64,000 nucleotides of DNA from Ectopseudomonas alcaliphila (GCF_900101755.1 NZ_FNAE01000008.1:163737-227736), one strand, 5' to 3'. Numbered from the stretch's first letter, positions 36,922 to 45,980 are shown. Numbers and translations are program-made. Notes: generated by a model from the sequence alone, not told the origin.

Positions 36922-37670
36922 CCGCCCTCGAAACCGCGCCGCCGCGCCTGCAGGGCCCCGGCATCGAATTCGCCGGCATCGATCTCAACCTCGGCCGTAC
37001 GCGGATTCTCGACAAGGTCAGCTTTCAGGTGCGCGCCGGCAGCGTGCACGCTCTGGTCGGCCCCAACGGCGGCGGCAAGAGCTCGCTGATCAAGACCCTG
37101 CTCGGGCAGATGCCGCACCAGGGCGAGCTACGCCTGCACTGGTCGGCCGCCCCCGGCACCATCGGCTACGTGCCGCAGGCGCTGGAATTCGACCGCGGCC
37201 TGCCGATGACGGTGGACGATTTCATGGCCGCCATGTGCCAGCGCCGGCCGGCCTTCCTCGGCCTGTCGCGGCGCCACGCCCCGGCCATCGAACAGGCGCT
37301 GGCGCGGGTCGGCATGCTCGACAAGCGCAAGCGGCGCATGGGAGCGCTGTCCGGCGGCGAGCGCCAGCGCGTACTGCTGGCCCAGGGCCTGGTGCCCGAG
37401 GCGCAATTGCTGGTGCTCGACGAGCCGATGTCGGCACTGGACGAACCCGGCGTACAGGTGTTCGAGCAACTGCTGCGCGACTGGCGCCAGGCCGGCACCA
37501 CGGTGCTGTGGATCGAGCACGACCTGCAGGCCGTCGGCCGCCTCGCCGACCGCGTCACCGGGCTCAACCGCCGCGTGCTGTTCGACGACTCGCCGCAGCA
37601 GGTGCTGACCCCCGAACGCCTGCTCGAACTGTTCTCCAGCCATCCGCGCCAGCAAGAGGCCTCGTCATGA
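36918..37670 (+). CDS. fpvD: FpvD, ABC transporter ATPase
   Basis: A 250-residue ABC ATPase. Walker A is GPNGGGKSS (about residues 49-57), the signature is LSGGERQRVLLAQGL, Walker B is LLVLDEPMSALD, and the switch histidine lies in LWIEHDLQ. It drives the FpvE permease. Overlaps on both sides with fpvC and fpvE show tight coupling. Confidence 0.93.
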   Translation: MTALETAPPRLQGPGIEFAGIDLNLGRTRILDKVSFQVRAGSVHALVGPNGGGKSSLIKTLLGQMPHQGELRLHWSAAPGTIGYVPQALEFDRGLPMTVDDFMAAMCQRRPAFLGLSRRHAPAIEQALARVGMLDKRKRRMGALSGGERQRVLLAQGLVPEAQLLVLDEPMSALDEPGVQVFEQLLRDWRQAGTTVLWIEHDLQAVGRLADRVTGLNRRVLFDDSPQQVLTPERLLELFSSHPRQQEASS

Positions 37671-38566
37671 GTTTCGAAGACATCCGCCTGGCGATCCAGG
37701 CCTGGGCCAGCGCCGGCTATTTGCCCGAGGCTCTGGCCTACGGTTTCGTGGTCAACGCCCTGCTCGCCGGCCTGCTGATCGGCCCGGTGCTCGGCGGCCT
37801 CGGTACGCTGGTGGTGGTCAAGCGCTTCGCCTTCTTCTCCGAAGCGGTCGGCCACGCCGCGCTGACCGGTGTGGCCATCGGCATCCTGCTCGGCGAGCCT
37901 TACACCGGCCCCTACGGCAGTCTGTTCGGCTACTGCCTGCTGTTCGGCATCCTGCTCAACTACCTGCGCAACCGCACCGGCCTGGCGCCGGACACCCTGA
38001 TCGGCGTGTTCCTCTCGGTGTCGCTGGCGGTCGGCGCCAGCCTGCTGCTGGTGCTCGCCGGAAAGATCAACATCCATATCCTGGAGAACGTGCTGTTCGG
38101 CTCGGTACTGACGGTCAACGCCCAGGATCTCGCGGTGCTGGCGCTGGTCTCGCTGCTGGTGCTGGGCCTGGCACTGCCGCTGTACAACCGCATCATGCTG
38201 GCCAGCTTCAACCCGCAGCTAGCCAGCGTGCGTGGCGTCGCGGTGAAGCCGCTGGACTACCTGTTCGTGATGCTGGTGTCGCTGGTCACCGTGGCTGCGG
38301 TCAAGGTCATCGGCGCCATCCTGGTCGGCGCCCTGCTGGTGATCCCGGCGGCCGCCGCACGGCTGCTCAGCCAATCGCTGAAGGGCTTCTTCTGGCTGTC
38401 GGTACTGATCGCCACGTGCAGCACCCTGGCCGGCATCTTCCTGCCAATCGCCCTGGAACTGCCGGTCCCCTCCGGCGCCGCGATCATCATGATCGCCGGC
38501 CTCGCCTTCGCCCTCGCCGCCATCGCCCGCGGCACACTGCCTAGCCTGAAAGGGAACCTGGGATGA
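37667..38566 (+). CDS. fpvE: FpvE, ABC transporter permease (ZnuB-like)
   Basis: A 299-residue polytopic inner-membrane protein of the ABC-3 family with about eight membrane segments. GTLVVVKRFAFFSEAVGHAALTGVAIG is the family signature near the N terminus. The frame is open upstream through fpvD, but the ATG at 37667 overlaps the fpvD stop and gives the right family length. With FpvD it imports iron freed from the siderophore. Confidence 0.92.
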   Translation: MSFEDIRLAIQAWASAGYLPEALAYGFVVNALLAGLLIGPVLGGLGTLVVVKRFAFFSEAVGHAALTGVAIGILLGEPYTGPYGSLFGYCLLFGILLNYLRNRTGLAPDTLIGVFLSVSLAVGASLLLVLAGKINIHILENVLFGSVLTVNAQDLAVLALVSLLVLGLALPLYNRIMLASFNPQLASVRGVAVKPLDYLFVMLVSLVTVAAVKVIGAILVGALLVIPAAAARLLSQSLKGFFWLSVLIATCSTLAGIFLPIALELPVPSGAAIIMIAGLAFALAAIARGTLPSLKGNLG

Positions 38567-39450
38567 CCCTGCAACGTCTTAGCCTCGCCCTGGCCGCCTG
38601 CGCCCTGCTCGCCGGCCCCCTGCACGCCGAAACACAGCCCGTGCGCATTCTCGCCAGCCTGCCGATCACCTACGGTCTGGGCGCCAACCTGATCGACGGC
38701 AGCGCCGTGCAGCTGCAACGCGCCGCCCCGGCCAACCTGCCGGCCAGCCGCCAGCTCTCGTATTTCGCCGGCCGCGGCGCGGGTGCACTGGAGAAGGCCG
38801 CGCGCGACGCCGACGCGGTGATCGGCCTGCGCTCGCTGTGGCCGGACGACCCGCTCTACCCGCTGGCGCGGCGCAGCAATATCCGCATCGTCGAAGTCGA
38901 TGGCGCGCGCCCGGTGGACGGCGCCCTGCCCGGCATCGCCCTGCGCAGCGACGGCAACGACGCCCTGGCCAGCCAGCCCTGGCTCAACATCAACAACCTG
39001 GGGCGTATGGCCGACGTCATCGCCGCCGACCTGAGCCGCCTGGCGCCGGAGGCCAAACCACAGATCGAGGCCAACCTGGCGACGCTCAAGCAGCGCCTGC
39101 TCAAGCTCAGCGCCGCCAGCGAAAGCCGTCTGGCCGAGCTGGACAACCTCAGCGTGGCCAGCCTGTCGGATCACTTCGACTACCTGATCGACGGCCTCAA
39201 CCTCGACCTTGTCGAGCTGAGTGTGGCGAAGGACGCCGAATGGACGGCAGAAACCCTGGCGCAACTGAGCGCCGACCTGCGGGACAACGACGTCGCTGCC
39301 GTGCTTGTCCAGCGCCAGCCGCCAGCCGATTTGGCCAAGGCGATCAGCGATGGCGGCAGCCGCCTGGTGCTGATCGAAGACAGCCAGGACGCCCCCATCA
39401 CTGGACTGGAAACAGCCATCGGCCAGGTGCTGGACGCCCTGTCGCCCTGA
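38563..39450 (+). CDS. fpvF: FpvF, second periplasmic binding protein
   Basis: A 295-residue protein with a signal peptide (cut after LHA) and a ZnuA-like fold pattern, but few of the usual histidine ligands (the metal-site histidines of FpvC are mostly absent). In P. aeruginosa FpvF is the second binding protein of FpvCDEF and binds pyoverdine. The start overlaps the fpvE stop. It closes the operon; a REP-like repeat follows 30 bases on. Confidence 0.87.
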   Translation: MTLQRLSLALAACALLAGPLHAETQPVRILASLPITYGLGANLIDGSAVQLQRAAPANLPASRQLSYFAGRGAGALEKAARDADAVIGLRSLWPDDPLYPLARRSNIRIVEVDGARPVDGALPGIALRSDGNDALASQPWLNINNLGRMADVIAADLSRLAPEAKPQIEANLATLKQRLLKLSAASESRLAELDNLSVASLSDHFDYLIDGLNLDLVELSVAKDAEWTAETLAQLSADLRDNDVAAVLVQRQPPADLAKAISDGGSRLVLIEDSQDAPITGLETAIGQVLDALSP

Positions 39451-39480
39451 GCGGGGTCAACGTCTCTGCCCGGGGCCTGG

Positions 39481-39541
39481 GTAGCCCGGATGAAATCCGG
39501 GAATGCCGACAATGCCGTGCCCCGGATTGCATCCGGGCTAC
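39481..39541. repeat. REP-like inverted repeat (GTAGCCCGG family), copy 3
   Basis: The arms GTAGCCCGGATGAAATCCGG and CCGGATTGCATCCGGGCTAC face each other after fpvF. It may protect or end the fpv transcript. Confidence 0.85.
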
Positions 39542-39636
39542 GAGAGCGAGCGGCAGCCGCTTGAGCAGCGCCCCATCCGGATCGGACCAGCACCCGATCC
39601 TATTTTCGACGAGCGCAGCGCGCTCTGGACAGGCCC

Positions 39637-39723
39637 TTACAGCTCGGTAGCATCCTCGTCGCCGTCCGCTACGCCCTGCTCAAGGGCACTCAGTTCCAGC
39701 AGCTCTTCCTGATAATCATCCAT
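39637..39723 (-). CDS. 28-residue acidic small protein
   Basis: A short ORF with start at 39723 and a GGGAGAG ribosome site about nine bases before it. It encodes 28 residues, begins MDDYQEELLEL and ends DATEL; eleven residues are D or E and there is not one K or R. The codons are of the host type. I believe similar tiny proteins occur beside tRNA clusters in other pseudomonads, but this is from memory. It lies on the same strand as the tRNA cluster, beyond its terminator. Function unknown. Confidence 0.55.
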   Translation of the reverse strand: MDDYQEELLELSALEQGVADGDEDATEL

Positions 39724-39856
39724 TACTCGACTCTCCCGCATGATCCGTTCAACGACGAACAAGACGCCTGCCCATCAGGCTAGAACGGCGGGATGAAGGC
39801 AATATGACGAAAAGTCGCGGGCAGGAAAAATTGCGCGAGGAACAGGCGCTGCGTGA

Positions 39857-39879
39857 GTGGGAGGGGCTTTAGCCGCGAT
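39857..39879. repeat. single REP-like unit (GTGGGAGGGGCTTTAGCCGC family)
   Basis: GTGGGAGGGGCTTTAGCCGC followed by GAT. The same unit occurs as an inverted pair at 51534-51592. Confidence 0.7.
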
Positions 39880-39947
39880 GACCAGCACGCAAGGCTCGCC
39901 GCTTGAGCACCTGCCACAGCGAAGCAGATGCACAAACGACGGCCAAT

Positions 39948-39981
39948 AAAAAACCCGCTGATCTCGCGATCAGCGGGTTTC
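39948..39981 (-). terminator. terminator of the tRNA cluster
   Basis: AAACCCGCTGATC and GATCAGCGGGTTT form a strong stem just after the last tRNA on the minus strand, with a T-run behind it. Confidence 0.88.
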
Positions 39982-39986
39982 GTATA

Positions 39987-40063
39987 TGGCGCAGCGGACG
40001 GGACTCGAACCCGCGACCCCCGGCGTGACAGGCCGGTATTCTAACCGACTGAACTACCGCTGC
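39987..40063 (-). tRNA. tRNA-Asp (GTC), copy 2
   Basis: The minus strand gives a complete 77-base cloverleaf: GCAGCGGTAGTTCAGTCGGT at the 5' end, anticodon loop CTGTCAC (anticodon GTC), T loop GGTTCGAGTCC and an encoded 3' CCA. It is identical over its length to the upstream copy at 40172-40248. Confidence 0.97.
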
Positions 40064-40171
40064 GTGTCGGTTGGACTTTCGTCCAGAAAACTCTTGAAGC
40101 GTTGTTGCATCTGATGGCGCCCTTGCGGGCTTTGCCATCTCAAACCGATGAAACATCGATCTGGGAAATAG

Positions 40172-40248
40172 TGGCGCAGCGGACGGGACTCGAACCCGCG
40201 ACCCCCGGCGTGACAGGCCGGTATTCTAACCGACTGAACTACCGCTGC
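40172..40248 (-). tRNA. tRNA-Asp (GTC), copy 1
   Basis: A second, identical tRNA-Asp with anticodon GTC and encoded CCA. The spacer to copy 2 is 108 bases, and the two 5' flanks share about 15 bases, consistent with tandem duplication. Confidence 0.97.
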
Positions 40249-40283
40249 GCGTCGGTGGACTTTCGTCCTTCTCTCTAAGGCTA

Positions 40284-40359
40284 TGGTGGGTGATGACGGG
40301 ATCGAACCGCCGACCCTCTGCTTGTAAGGCAGATGCTCTCCCGGCTGAGCTAATCACCC
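40284..40359 (-). tRNA. tRNA-Val (TAC)
   Basis: The minus strand gives a 76-base cloverleaf, GGGTGATTAGCTCAGCCGGG at the 5' end, anticodon loop CTTACAA (anticodon TAC), T loop GGTTCGATCCC, encoded CCA. It is the first gene of the Val-Asp-Asp cluster. Confidence 0.97.
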
Positions 40360-40455
40360 ATGTGCCTTAGCGAGGCGCGCACTTTATGCAGGCGGCGATG
40401 CTAAGTCAACACCCTGCTTGAATTTTTTCTGAAAAAGACGGGCTCACCACCCAGC

Positions 40456-40929
40456 TCATTCCATCTCTCCGCACAACTCGGCCGCACGCAGCAGAGCAGC
40501 AGTGAGGCTGTGGCGCTCCCAATCGGCCAGCGCGGCGAAACGCTGGTTGAACTCCGGCGGCATCAGCGACGGCGCCTGCTGGATCAGCTCGCGCCCGGCA
40601 GCGCTGATCAGCAGCCATTGACGGCGACGGTCCTGATCATCGCGCTGGCGCTGCAGCAGGCCGTGTTCCTCGAGACGATCGAGCAGACCGGAAAGCGTCG
40701 CTGCGGTCAGGCTGACACGATTACTGAGCACGCTGGCGGTCATGCGTGCCTCGCTGGCCAGCACCTGCAGCACCATCAACTGCATGGGCGTCAGCCCACC
40801 AAAACGGGCCAGACGCTTGGCATGCACCTCCCCCGCCTGCTGCAGGCGCCGCAGGGCCTGGAATAGTGGCATTTCAAAGGCCATGACAGATGACAGAACT
40901 ATTTCACCAGGAACTTTTTTATCAGTCAT
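40456..40929 (-). CDS. MarR family transcriptional regulator
   Basis: A 157-residue winged-helix regulator started at 40929 (MTDKKVPGEIVLSS); the longer frame crosses the divergent promoter. The helix-turn-helix and wing are clear: ARMTASVLSNRVSLTAATLSGLLDRLEEHGLLQRQRDDQDRRRQWLLISAAG. It is divergent from asnO across 108 bases, the arrangement seen next to the NAGGN genes in P. aeruginosa. It probably controls that osmolyte operon (inference). The inverted repeat at 40948-40985 is a candidate operator. Confidence 0.9.
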   Translation of the reverse strand: MTDKKVPGEIVLSSVMAFEMPLFQALRRLQQAGEVHAKRLARFGGLTPMQLMVLQVLASEARMTASVLSNRVSLTAATLSGLLDRLEEHGLLQRQRDDQDRRRQWLLISAAGRELIQQAPSLMPPEFNQRFAALADWERHSLTAALLRAAELCGEME

Positions 40930-40947
40930 AAGCACCAATTCATAACA

Positions 40948-40985
40948 ACCAAAACTTTGACATGAAAGCATTATTTTGTTTTGGT
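40948..40985. promoter_or_regulatory. inverted repeat in the marR/asnO divergent promoter
   Basis: ACCAAAAC and GTTTTGGT are separated by 22 bases. A TTGACA box (40957-40962) lies inside and points to asnO, though no good -10 is seen at the right spacing. Plausible MarR operator. Confidence 0.4.
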
Positions 40986-41037
40986 GTAAAAGGCTCGACC
41001 ACGAGCCACTCCCCAACGGCAACACCGGTAAGGAACT

Positions 41038-42807
41038 ATGTGCGGAATAGCTGGAGAACTACGTTTTGATCGACGCCCCGCGGACCTGGCGGCAGTCGAG
41101 CGCATCACCCACCACCTGGCCCCTCGCGGCCCCGATGCCCACGGCTTCCATAGCCAGGGCCCCATCGCCCTCGGCCATCGACGCCTGAAGATCATGGATC
41201 TGGCCGAAGCCTCGGGCCAGCCGATGATCGACAGTGATCTCGGTCTGTCCATGGTGTTCAACGGCGCCATCTACAACTACCCCGAGCTGCGTGCCGAACT
41301 GGAGACGCTGGGCTACCGCTTCTTCTCCGGCGGTGACACCGAGGTGTTGCTCAAGGGCTACCACGCCTGGGGCGAGAAACTGCTGCCCAAGCTCAATGGC
41401 ATGTTCGCCTTCGCCGTCTGGGAACGTGACAAGCAAAGCCTGTTCATCGCCCGCGACCGTCTCGGCGTCAAGCCGCTATACCTGTCGCGTACCGGCGAGC
41501 GCCTGCGCTTCGCCTCGTCGCTGCCGGCCCTGCTGCAAGGCGGCGATATAGCCAAGACGCTGGATGCCGTCGCCCTCAACCACTATCTGAACTTCCACGC
41601 CGTGGTACCGGCGCCGCGCACCATCCTGGCGGGCGTGGAGAAACTGCCGCCGGCCACCTGGATGCGCATCGACGCCGACGGCAAGATCGAACAGAAAACC
41701 TGGTGGACGCTGCAATTCGGCCCGCAAGGTGATGAAGCTGGCTACGGCCTGGAAGAATGGCGCGATCAGGTGCTCGACACCATGCGCGAAGCCGTGGCGA
41801 TTCGTCAGCGCGCCGCCGTGGATGTCGGCGTGCTGCTCTCCGGCGGTGTCGACTCGAGCATGCTGGTCGGCCTGCTGCGCGAAGCCGGCGTGGAGAACCT
41901 GCTGACCTTCTCCATCGGTTTTCAGGATGCCGGCGGCGAGCGTGGCGACGAGTTCCAGTATTCGGACCTGATCGCCCAGCGCTTCGCCACCCGCCACCAC
42001 CAGTTGCGCATTGGCGAGCACGAAATTCTCGATCAGTTGCCGCAAGCCTTCCGCGCCATGAGCGAACCGATGGTCAGCCACGACTGCATCGCCTTCTACC
42101 TGCTCTCGCGTGAAGTGGCCAAGCACTGCAAGGTGGTGCAGAGCGGCCAGGGCGCCGACGAACTGTTCGCCGGCTACCACTGGTACCCACAGGTCGACGG
42201 CGCCGATGATGCCTTCGCCGCCTACCGCGCCGCCTTCTTCGACCGCGAGCACGACGAATACGCGGCCTGCGTACAGCCCGCCTGGCTGACCGGCGACATG
42301 GCCGGCGACTTCGTTCGCGAGCACTTCGCCATGCCCGGCGCCAGTGCTGCGGTGGACAAGGCGCTGCGCCTGGACAGCACGGTGATGCTGGTCGATGACC
42401 CGGTCAAGCGCGTGGACAACATGACCATGGCCTGGGGCCTCGAAGCGCGCACGCCGTTCCTCGACTATCGCGTGGCCGAACTGTCGGCGCGTATCCCCGC
42501 GCAGTTCAAGCTGCCTGACGGCGGTAAATATGTGCTCAAGGAAGCGGCGCGCAAGGTCATCCCCAGCGAAGTGATCGATCGGCCCAAGGGCTACTTCCCG
42601 GTGCCGGGTCTCAAGCATCTGGAAGGCGCCACCCTGGGTTGGGTGCGCGACCTGCTGCTCGACCCCAGCCAGGATCGCGGACTGTTCAACCCGACCATGC
42701 TCGATCAGTTGCTGACCAACCCGCAGAGCCAGCTCACCCCGCTGCGCGGGTCCAAGCTGTGGCAACTGGCGGCACTCAACCTGTGGTTGAGCGAACAGGG
42801 TCTGTAA
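41038..42807 (+). CDS. asnO: N-acetylglutaminylglutamine amidotransferase (asparagine synthetase-like)
   Basis: A 589-residue class II glutamine amidotransferase. Cys2 of MCGIAGELRFD is the glutaminase nucleophile, and the synthetase domain carries the ATP loop LSGGVDSSM. In the NAGGN pathway it turns N-acetylglutaminylglutamine into its amide, the compatible solute. The AsnB-like length, the divergent MarR gene, and the ngg and M42 peptidase genes downstream make this rather than ordinary asparagine synthetase the right call. The ribosome site AAGGA is well placed. Confidence 0.93.
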   Translation: MCGIAGELRFDRRPADLAAVERITHHLAPRGPDAHGFHSQGPIALGHRRLKIMDLAEASGQPMIDSDLGLSMVFNGAIYNYPELRAELETLGYRFFSGGDTEVLLKGYHAWGEKLLPKLNGMFAFAVWERDKQSLFIARDRLGVKPLYLSRTGERLRFASSLPALLQGGDIAKTLDAVALNHYLNFHAVVPAPRTILAGVEKLPPATWMRIDADGKIEQKTWWTLQFGPQGDEAGYGLEEWRDQVLDTMREAVAIRQRAAVDVGVLLSGGVDSSMLVGLLREAGVENLLTFSIGFQDAGGERGDEFQYSDLIAQRFATRHHQLRIGEHEILDQLPQAFRAMSEPMVSHDCIAFYLLSREVAKHCKVVQSGQGADELFAGYHWYPQVDGADDAFAAYRAAFFDREHDEYAACVQPAWLTGDMAGDFVREHFAMPGASAAVDKALRLDSTVMLVDDPVKRVDNMTMAWGLEARTPFLDYRVAELSARIPAQFKLPDGGKYVLKEAARKVIPSEVIDRPKGYFPVPGLKHLEGATLGWVRDLLLDPSQDRGLFNPTMLDQLLTNPQSQLTPLRGSKLWQLAALNLWLSEQGL

Positions 42808-42937
42808 CTCACATGGAGCGGCCCTCGGGCCGCTCCTGCAGGATCAATGGTCGTAGCCCGGTAAAGCCGGGATTTGTCGCGACTCAATGACGATCCGGCT
42901 CAGACCGGACGTAGTGAACACGGACAGGGACTATTCC

Positions 42938-44677
42938 ATGCGCTCCACTGCCTTCAATCAACGCCTGCTACGCGGCCAGACACCGTCCTACGAACGCCTG
43001 CAGGCACGCCTGGCCGAGGATCACACCAGCCAGCCCAGTCAGCCACAAGCCATTCATTGCGGCTGGGGCCGCCTGCTGATCGGCCACACCTACCCGGACG
43101 CCACCGCACTGGCCGAATCCCTGCTGGGCGAGCAGCCCGGTGAGCGCGATATCGCGCTGTATGTGGCCGCACCGCATCAGGTGCTGGCCCACGCGCCACA
43201 GCAACTGTTTCTCGACCCCTCCGACACCCTGCGCCTGTGGTTCACCGATTACCGTCCGGCGCGCCGCAGCTTCCGTGGTTTTCGCATTCGCCGAGCGCAG
43301 AACGACACGGACTGGCAGGCGATCAACTGCCTGTACCAGACCCGCGGCATGCTGCCGATCGACCCGACCAAGCTCACACCCTACAACGAAGGCGGCCCGA
43401 CCTACTGGCTGGCCGAGGACGAAGACAGCGGCGCGGTGATCGGCAGCGTCATGGGCCTCAACCACCAGCGCGCCTTCCGTGACCCGGAAAACGGCAGCAG
43501 CCTCTGGTGCCTGGCGGTCGACCCGCAATGCAGCCGGCCAGGCGTCGGCGAGGTGCTGGTCCGTCATCTGATCGAACATGGCATGAGCCGTGGCCTGAGC
43601 TATCTCGACCTGTCGGTGCTGCACGACAACAAACAGGCCAAGAAGCTCTATGCCAAGCTCGGCTTTCGCGAGCTGCAGACCTTCAGCCTCAAGCGCAAGA
43701 ACGGCATCAACCAGCCGCTGTTCCTCGGCCCCGGCCCACAGGCCGAGCTCAACCCTTATGCACGCATCATCGTCGACGAGGCCCTGCGCCGCGGCATTGA
43801 GGTGCAGGTGGACGATGCCGAGGCCGGGCTGTTCACCCTCAGCCACGGCGGCAGGCGCATTCGCTGCCGCGAATCGCTGTGCGACCTGACCAGCGCCGTG
43901 AGCATGACCCTGTGCCAGGACAAGCGCCTGACTCATCGCGCCCTGTCGCGCGCCGGCCTCAGCGTACCGGCCCAGCGCCTGACCGGTAGCGCCGAAGACA
44001 ACGCGACCTTTCTCGCCGAGCATGGCTCGGTGGTGGTCAAGCCCGTCGACGGCGAACAGGGCCAGGGCGTGGCGGTCGATCTGCGTACGCCGGGCGAAGT
44101 GCAGGAAGCCATCGACCGCGCCCGTGTGTTCGACCAGCGCGTGCTGCTGGAGAGTTATCACGAAGGCCATGACCTGCGTGTGCTGGTGATCGGCTACGAG
44201 GTGGTGGCCGCGGCCATCCGCCGCCCGGCCGAAATCATTGGCGATGGTCGCCACAGCATCGGCAAGCTGATCGATGCCCAGAGCCGTCGGCGCCAGGCTG
44301 CCACCGGTGGCGAAAGCCGCATCCCCAAGGATGCCGAAACCCTGCGCACCCTGCACGGTGCCGGCCTCGACTACGACAGCGTGTTGCCAGCCGGTGAGCG
44401 CCTGGCCGTGCGCAAGACCGCCAACCTGCACACCGGCGGCACTTTGGAAGACGTCACCGCGATCCTTCACCCGGCCCTGCGCGATGCCGCCATCAAGGCC
44501 GCGCGTGCACTGGAAATTCCCGTGGTCGGCCTCGACCTGCTGGTGCCCGCTGCCGACCAGCCGGAGTACGTGTTCATCGAAGCCAACGAACGCGCCGGCC
44601 TGGCCAACCACGAACCGCAGCCAACCGCCGAGCGCTTCGTCGATCTGCTGTTCCCGCTCAGCCTGGCACCGAGCTGA
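42938..44677 (+). CDS. ngg: N-acetylglutaminylglutamine synthetase
   Basis: A 579-residue fusion started at 42938 (MRSTAFNQRLLRGQ) with an AGGGA ribosome site; an ATG 51 bases earlier has none. The N-terminal half is a GNAT acetyltransferase (LAVDPQCSRPGVGEVLVRHLIEHG, about residues 190-215). The C-terminal half is an ATP-grasp ligase (VVVKPVDGEQGQGVAVDL; FIEANERAGLANHEP). One chain thus acetylates glutamine and joins a second glutamine to it, giving the substrate for AsnO. It belongs to the salt-stress osmolyte operon. Confidence 0.93.
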   Translation: MRSTAFNQRLLRGQTPSYERLQARLAEDHTSQPSQPQAIHCGWGRLLIGHTYPDATALAESLLGEQPGERDIALYVAAPHQVLAHAPQQLFLDPSDTLRLWFTDYRPARRSFRGFRIRRAQNDTDWQAINCLYQTRGMLPIDPTKLTPYNEGGPTYWLAEDEDSGAVIGSVMGLNHQRAFRDPENGSSLWCLAVDPQCSRPGVGEVLVRHLIEHGMSRGLSYLDLSVLHDNKQAKKLYAKLGFRELQTFSLKRKNGINQPLFLGPGPQAELNPYARIIVDEALRRGIEVQVDDAEAGLFTLSHGGRRIRCRESLCDLTSAVSMTLCQDKRLTHRALSRAGLSVPAQRLTGSAEDNATFLAEHGSVVVKPVDGEQGQGVAVDLRTPGEVQEAIDRARVFDQRVLLESYHEGHDLRVLVIGYEVVAAAIRRPAEIIGDGRHSIGKLIDAQSRRRQAATGGESRIPKDAETLRTLHGAGLDYDSVLPAGERLAVRKTANLHTGGTLEDVTAILHPALRDAAIKAARALEIPVVGLDLLVPAADQPEYVFIEANERAGLANHEPQPTAERFVDLLFPLSLAPS

Positions 44678-44691
44678 GCCTTCTCCCCCGG

Positions 44692-44715
44692 CCCTCTCCC
44701 GCATCGGGAGAGGGG
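44692..44715 (+). other. hairpin between ngg and the peptidase gene
   Basis: CCCTCTCCCG and CGGGAGAGGG pair around a short loop with no T-run. It may be a repeat remnant or a processing site within the operon. Confidence 0.5.
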
Positions 44716-44739
44716 AAACCCCAACGCCGAGGAGCTTGC

Positions 44740-45939
44740 ATGCAACAACTACCTGAACCCGATCTCGACTACATGCAGAAGGTGCTGCTGGAGATGCTTG
44801 CCATCCCCAGCCCCACCGGCTTTACCGACACCATCGTGCGTTACGTCGCCGAACGCCTCGAAGAGCTGGAAATTCCCTTCGAGCTGACCCGCCGCGGCAC
44901 CATCCGCGCCACCCTGCGCGGGCGCCAGAGCGAATACGAGCGTTTCGACCGCGCCGTTTCCGTGCACCTGGACACCATTGGCGCCATCGTTCGCGAGATC
45001 AAGGACAACGGTCGTCTCGGCCTGGCGCCGGTAGGCTGCTGGTCGAGCCGTTTCGCCGAGGGCAGCCGCGTCAGCCTGTTCACCGACAATGGCGTGATTC
45101 GCGGCAGCGTACTGCCCCTGATGGCCTCGGGGCATGCTTTCAACACCGCCGTAGACACCATGCCGATAAGCTGGGATCACGTCGAACTGCGCCTGGACGC
45201 CTACTGCGCCACCCGCGCCGATTGCGATTCACTCGGCGTTTGCGTCGGTGATTTCGTCGCCTTCGATCCGCTGCCGGAGTTTTCCGAGAGCGGCCATATC
45301 AGCGCCCGTCATCTCGACGACAAGGCTGGCGTCGCCGCGCTGCTGGCGTCACTCAAGGCGATTCGTGATCACAACCTGCAACCGATGATCGATTGCCACC
45401 CGCTGTTCACCATCACCGAGGAGGTCGGTTCCGGCGCCGCCGCCGCCCTGCCCTGGGATGTCAGCGAGTTCGTCGGCATCGACATCGCCCCGGTCGCACC
45501 GGGTCAGCAGTCCAGCGAGCACGCCGTCAGCGTGGCCATGCAGGACTCAGGCGGCCCCTATGACTATCACCTGTCACGCCAGTTGCTGCGCCTGGCGGCC
45601 GAACAGGAAGTACCGGTACGGCGCGACCTGTTCCGCTACTACCACAGCGACGCGCAATCGGCGGTCACCGCCGGCCACGACATTCGTACCGCGCTGCTGG
45701 CCTTTGGCTGCGACGCCACCCATGGCTACGAACGTACCCACATCGACAGCCTCAAGGCACTCAGCCGCCTGCTCACCGCCTACATGATGAGCCCACCGGT
45801 ATTCGCCAGTGACGCGCAGCCGGCACAGGGTTCGCTGGAGCGTTTCAGCCATCAGCTGGAGCACGATGCGCAGATGGAAAGCGATACCCGCGTCCCACCT
45901 GTGGACAGCCTGGTCGGGCAACATGATCGGGACGCTTGA
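44740..45939 (+). CDS. M42 family metallopeptidase of the NAGGN operon
   Basis: A 399-residue co-catalytic peptidase of family M42. HLDTIGAIVREI, HLDDKAGVAALLASL and FTITEEVGSGAAAAL contain the metal ligands and the catalytic glutamate. Such a peptidase always accompanies asnO and ngg and is thought to break down or process the dipeptide osmolyte. It follows ngg by 62 bases and ends in front of a good terminator. The start at 44740 has a GGAG ribosome site. Confidence 0.9.
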   Translation: MQQLPEPDLDYMQKVLLEMLAIPSPTGFTDTIVRYVAERLEELEIPFELTRRGTIRATLRGRQSEYERFDRAVSVHLDTIGAIVREIKDNGRLGLAPVGCWSSRFAEGSRVSLFTDNGVIRGSVLPLMASGHAFNTAVDTMPISWDHVELRLDAYCATRADCDSLGVCVGDFVAFDPLPEFSESGHISARHLDDKAGVAALLASLKAIRDHNLQPMIDCHPLFTITEEVGSGAAAALPWDVSEFVGIDIAPVAPGQQSSEHAVSVAMQDSGGPYDYHLSRQLLRLAAEQEVPVRRDLFRYYHSDAQSAVTAGHDIRTALLAFGCDATHGYERTHIDSLKALSRLLTAYMMSPPVFASDAQPAQGSLERFSHQLEHDAQMESDTRVPPVDSLVGQHDRDA

Positions 45940-45980
45940 AGGCTGCAGCGCATAAAGGCAAAGTGACACAAAAGGACGAC

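Noticed and set aside
39804..39872. A 22-residue plus-strand ORF ending in the REP-like unit
   Set aside because: It has an AAGG ahead of the ATG, but the stop is provided by the repeat and the length is within chance.
42853..42872. A fourth GTAGCCCGG repeat between asnO and ngg
   Set aside because: Only a short half (GTAGCCCGGTAAAGCCGGGA) is present; kept as a remnant, not listed as a full copy.
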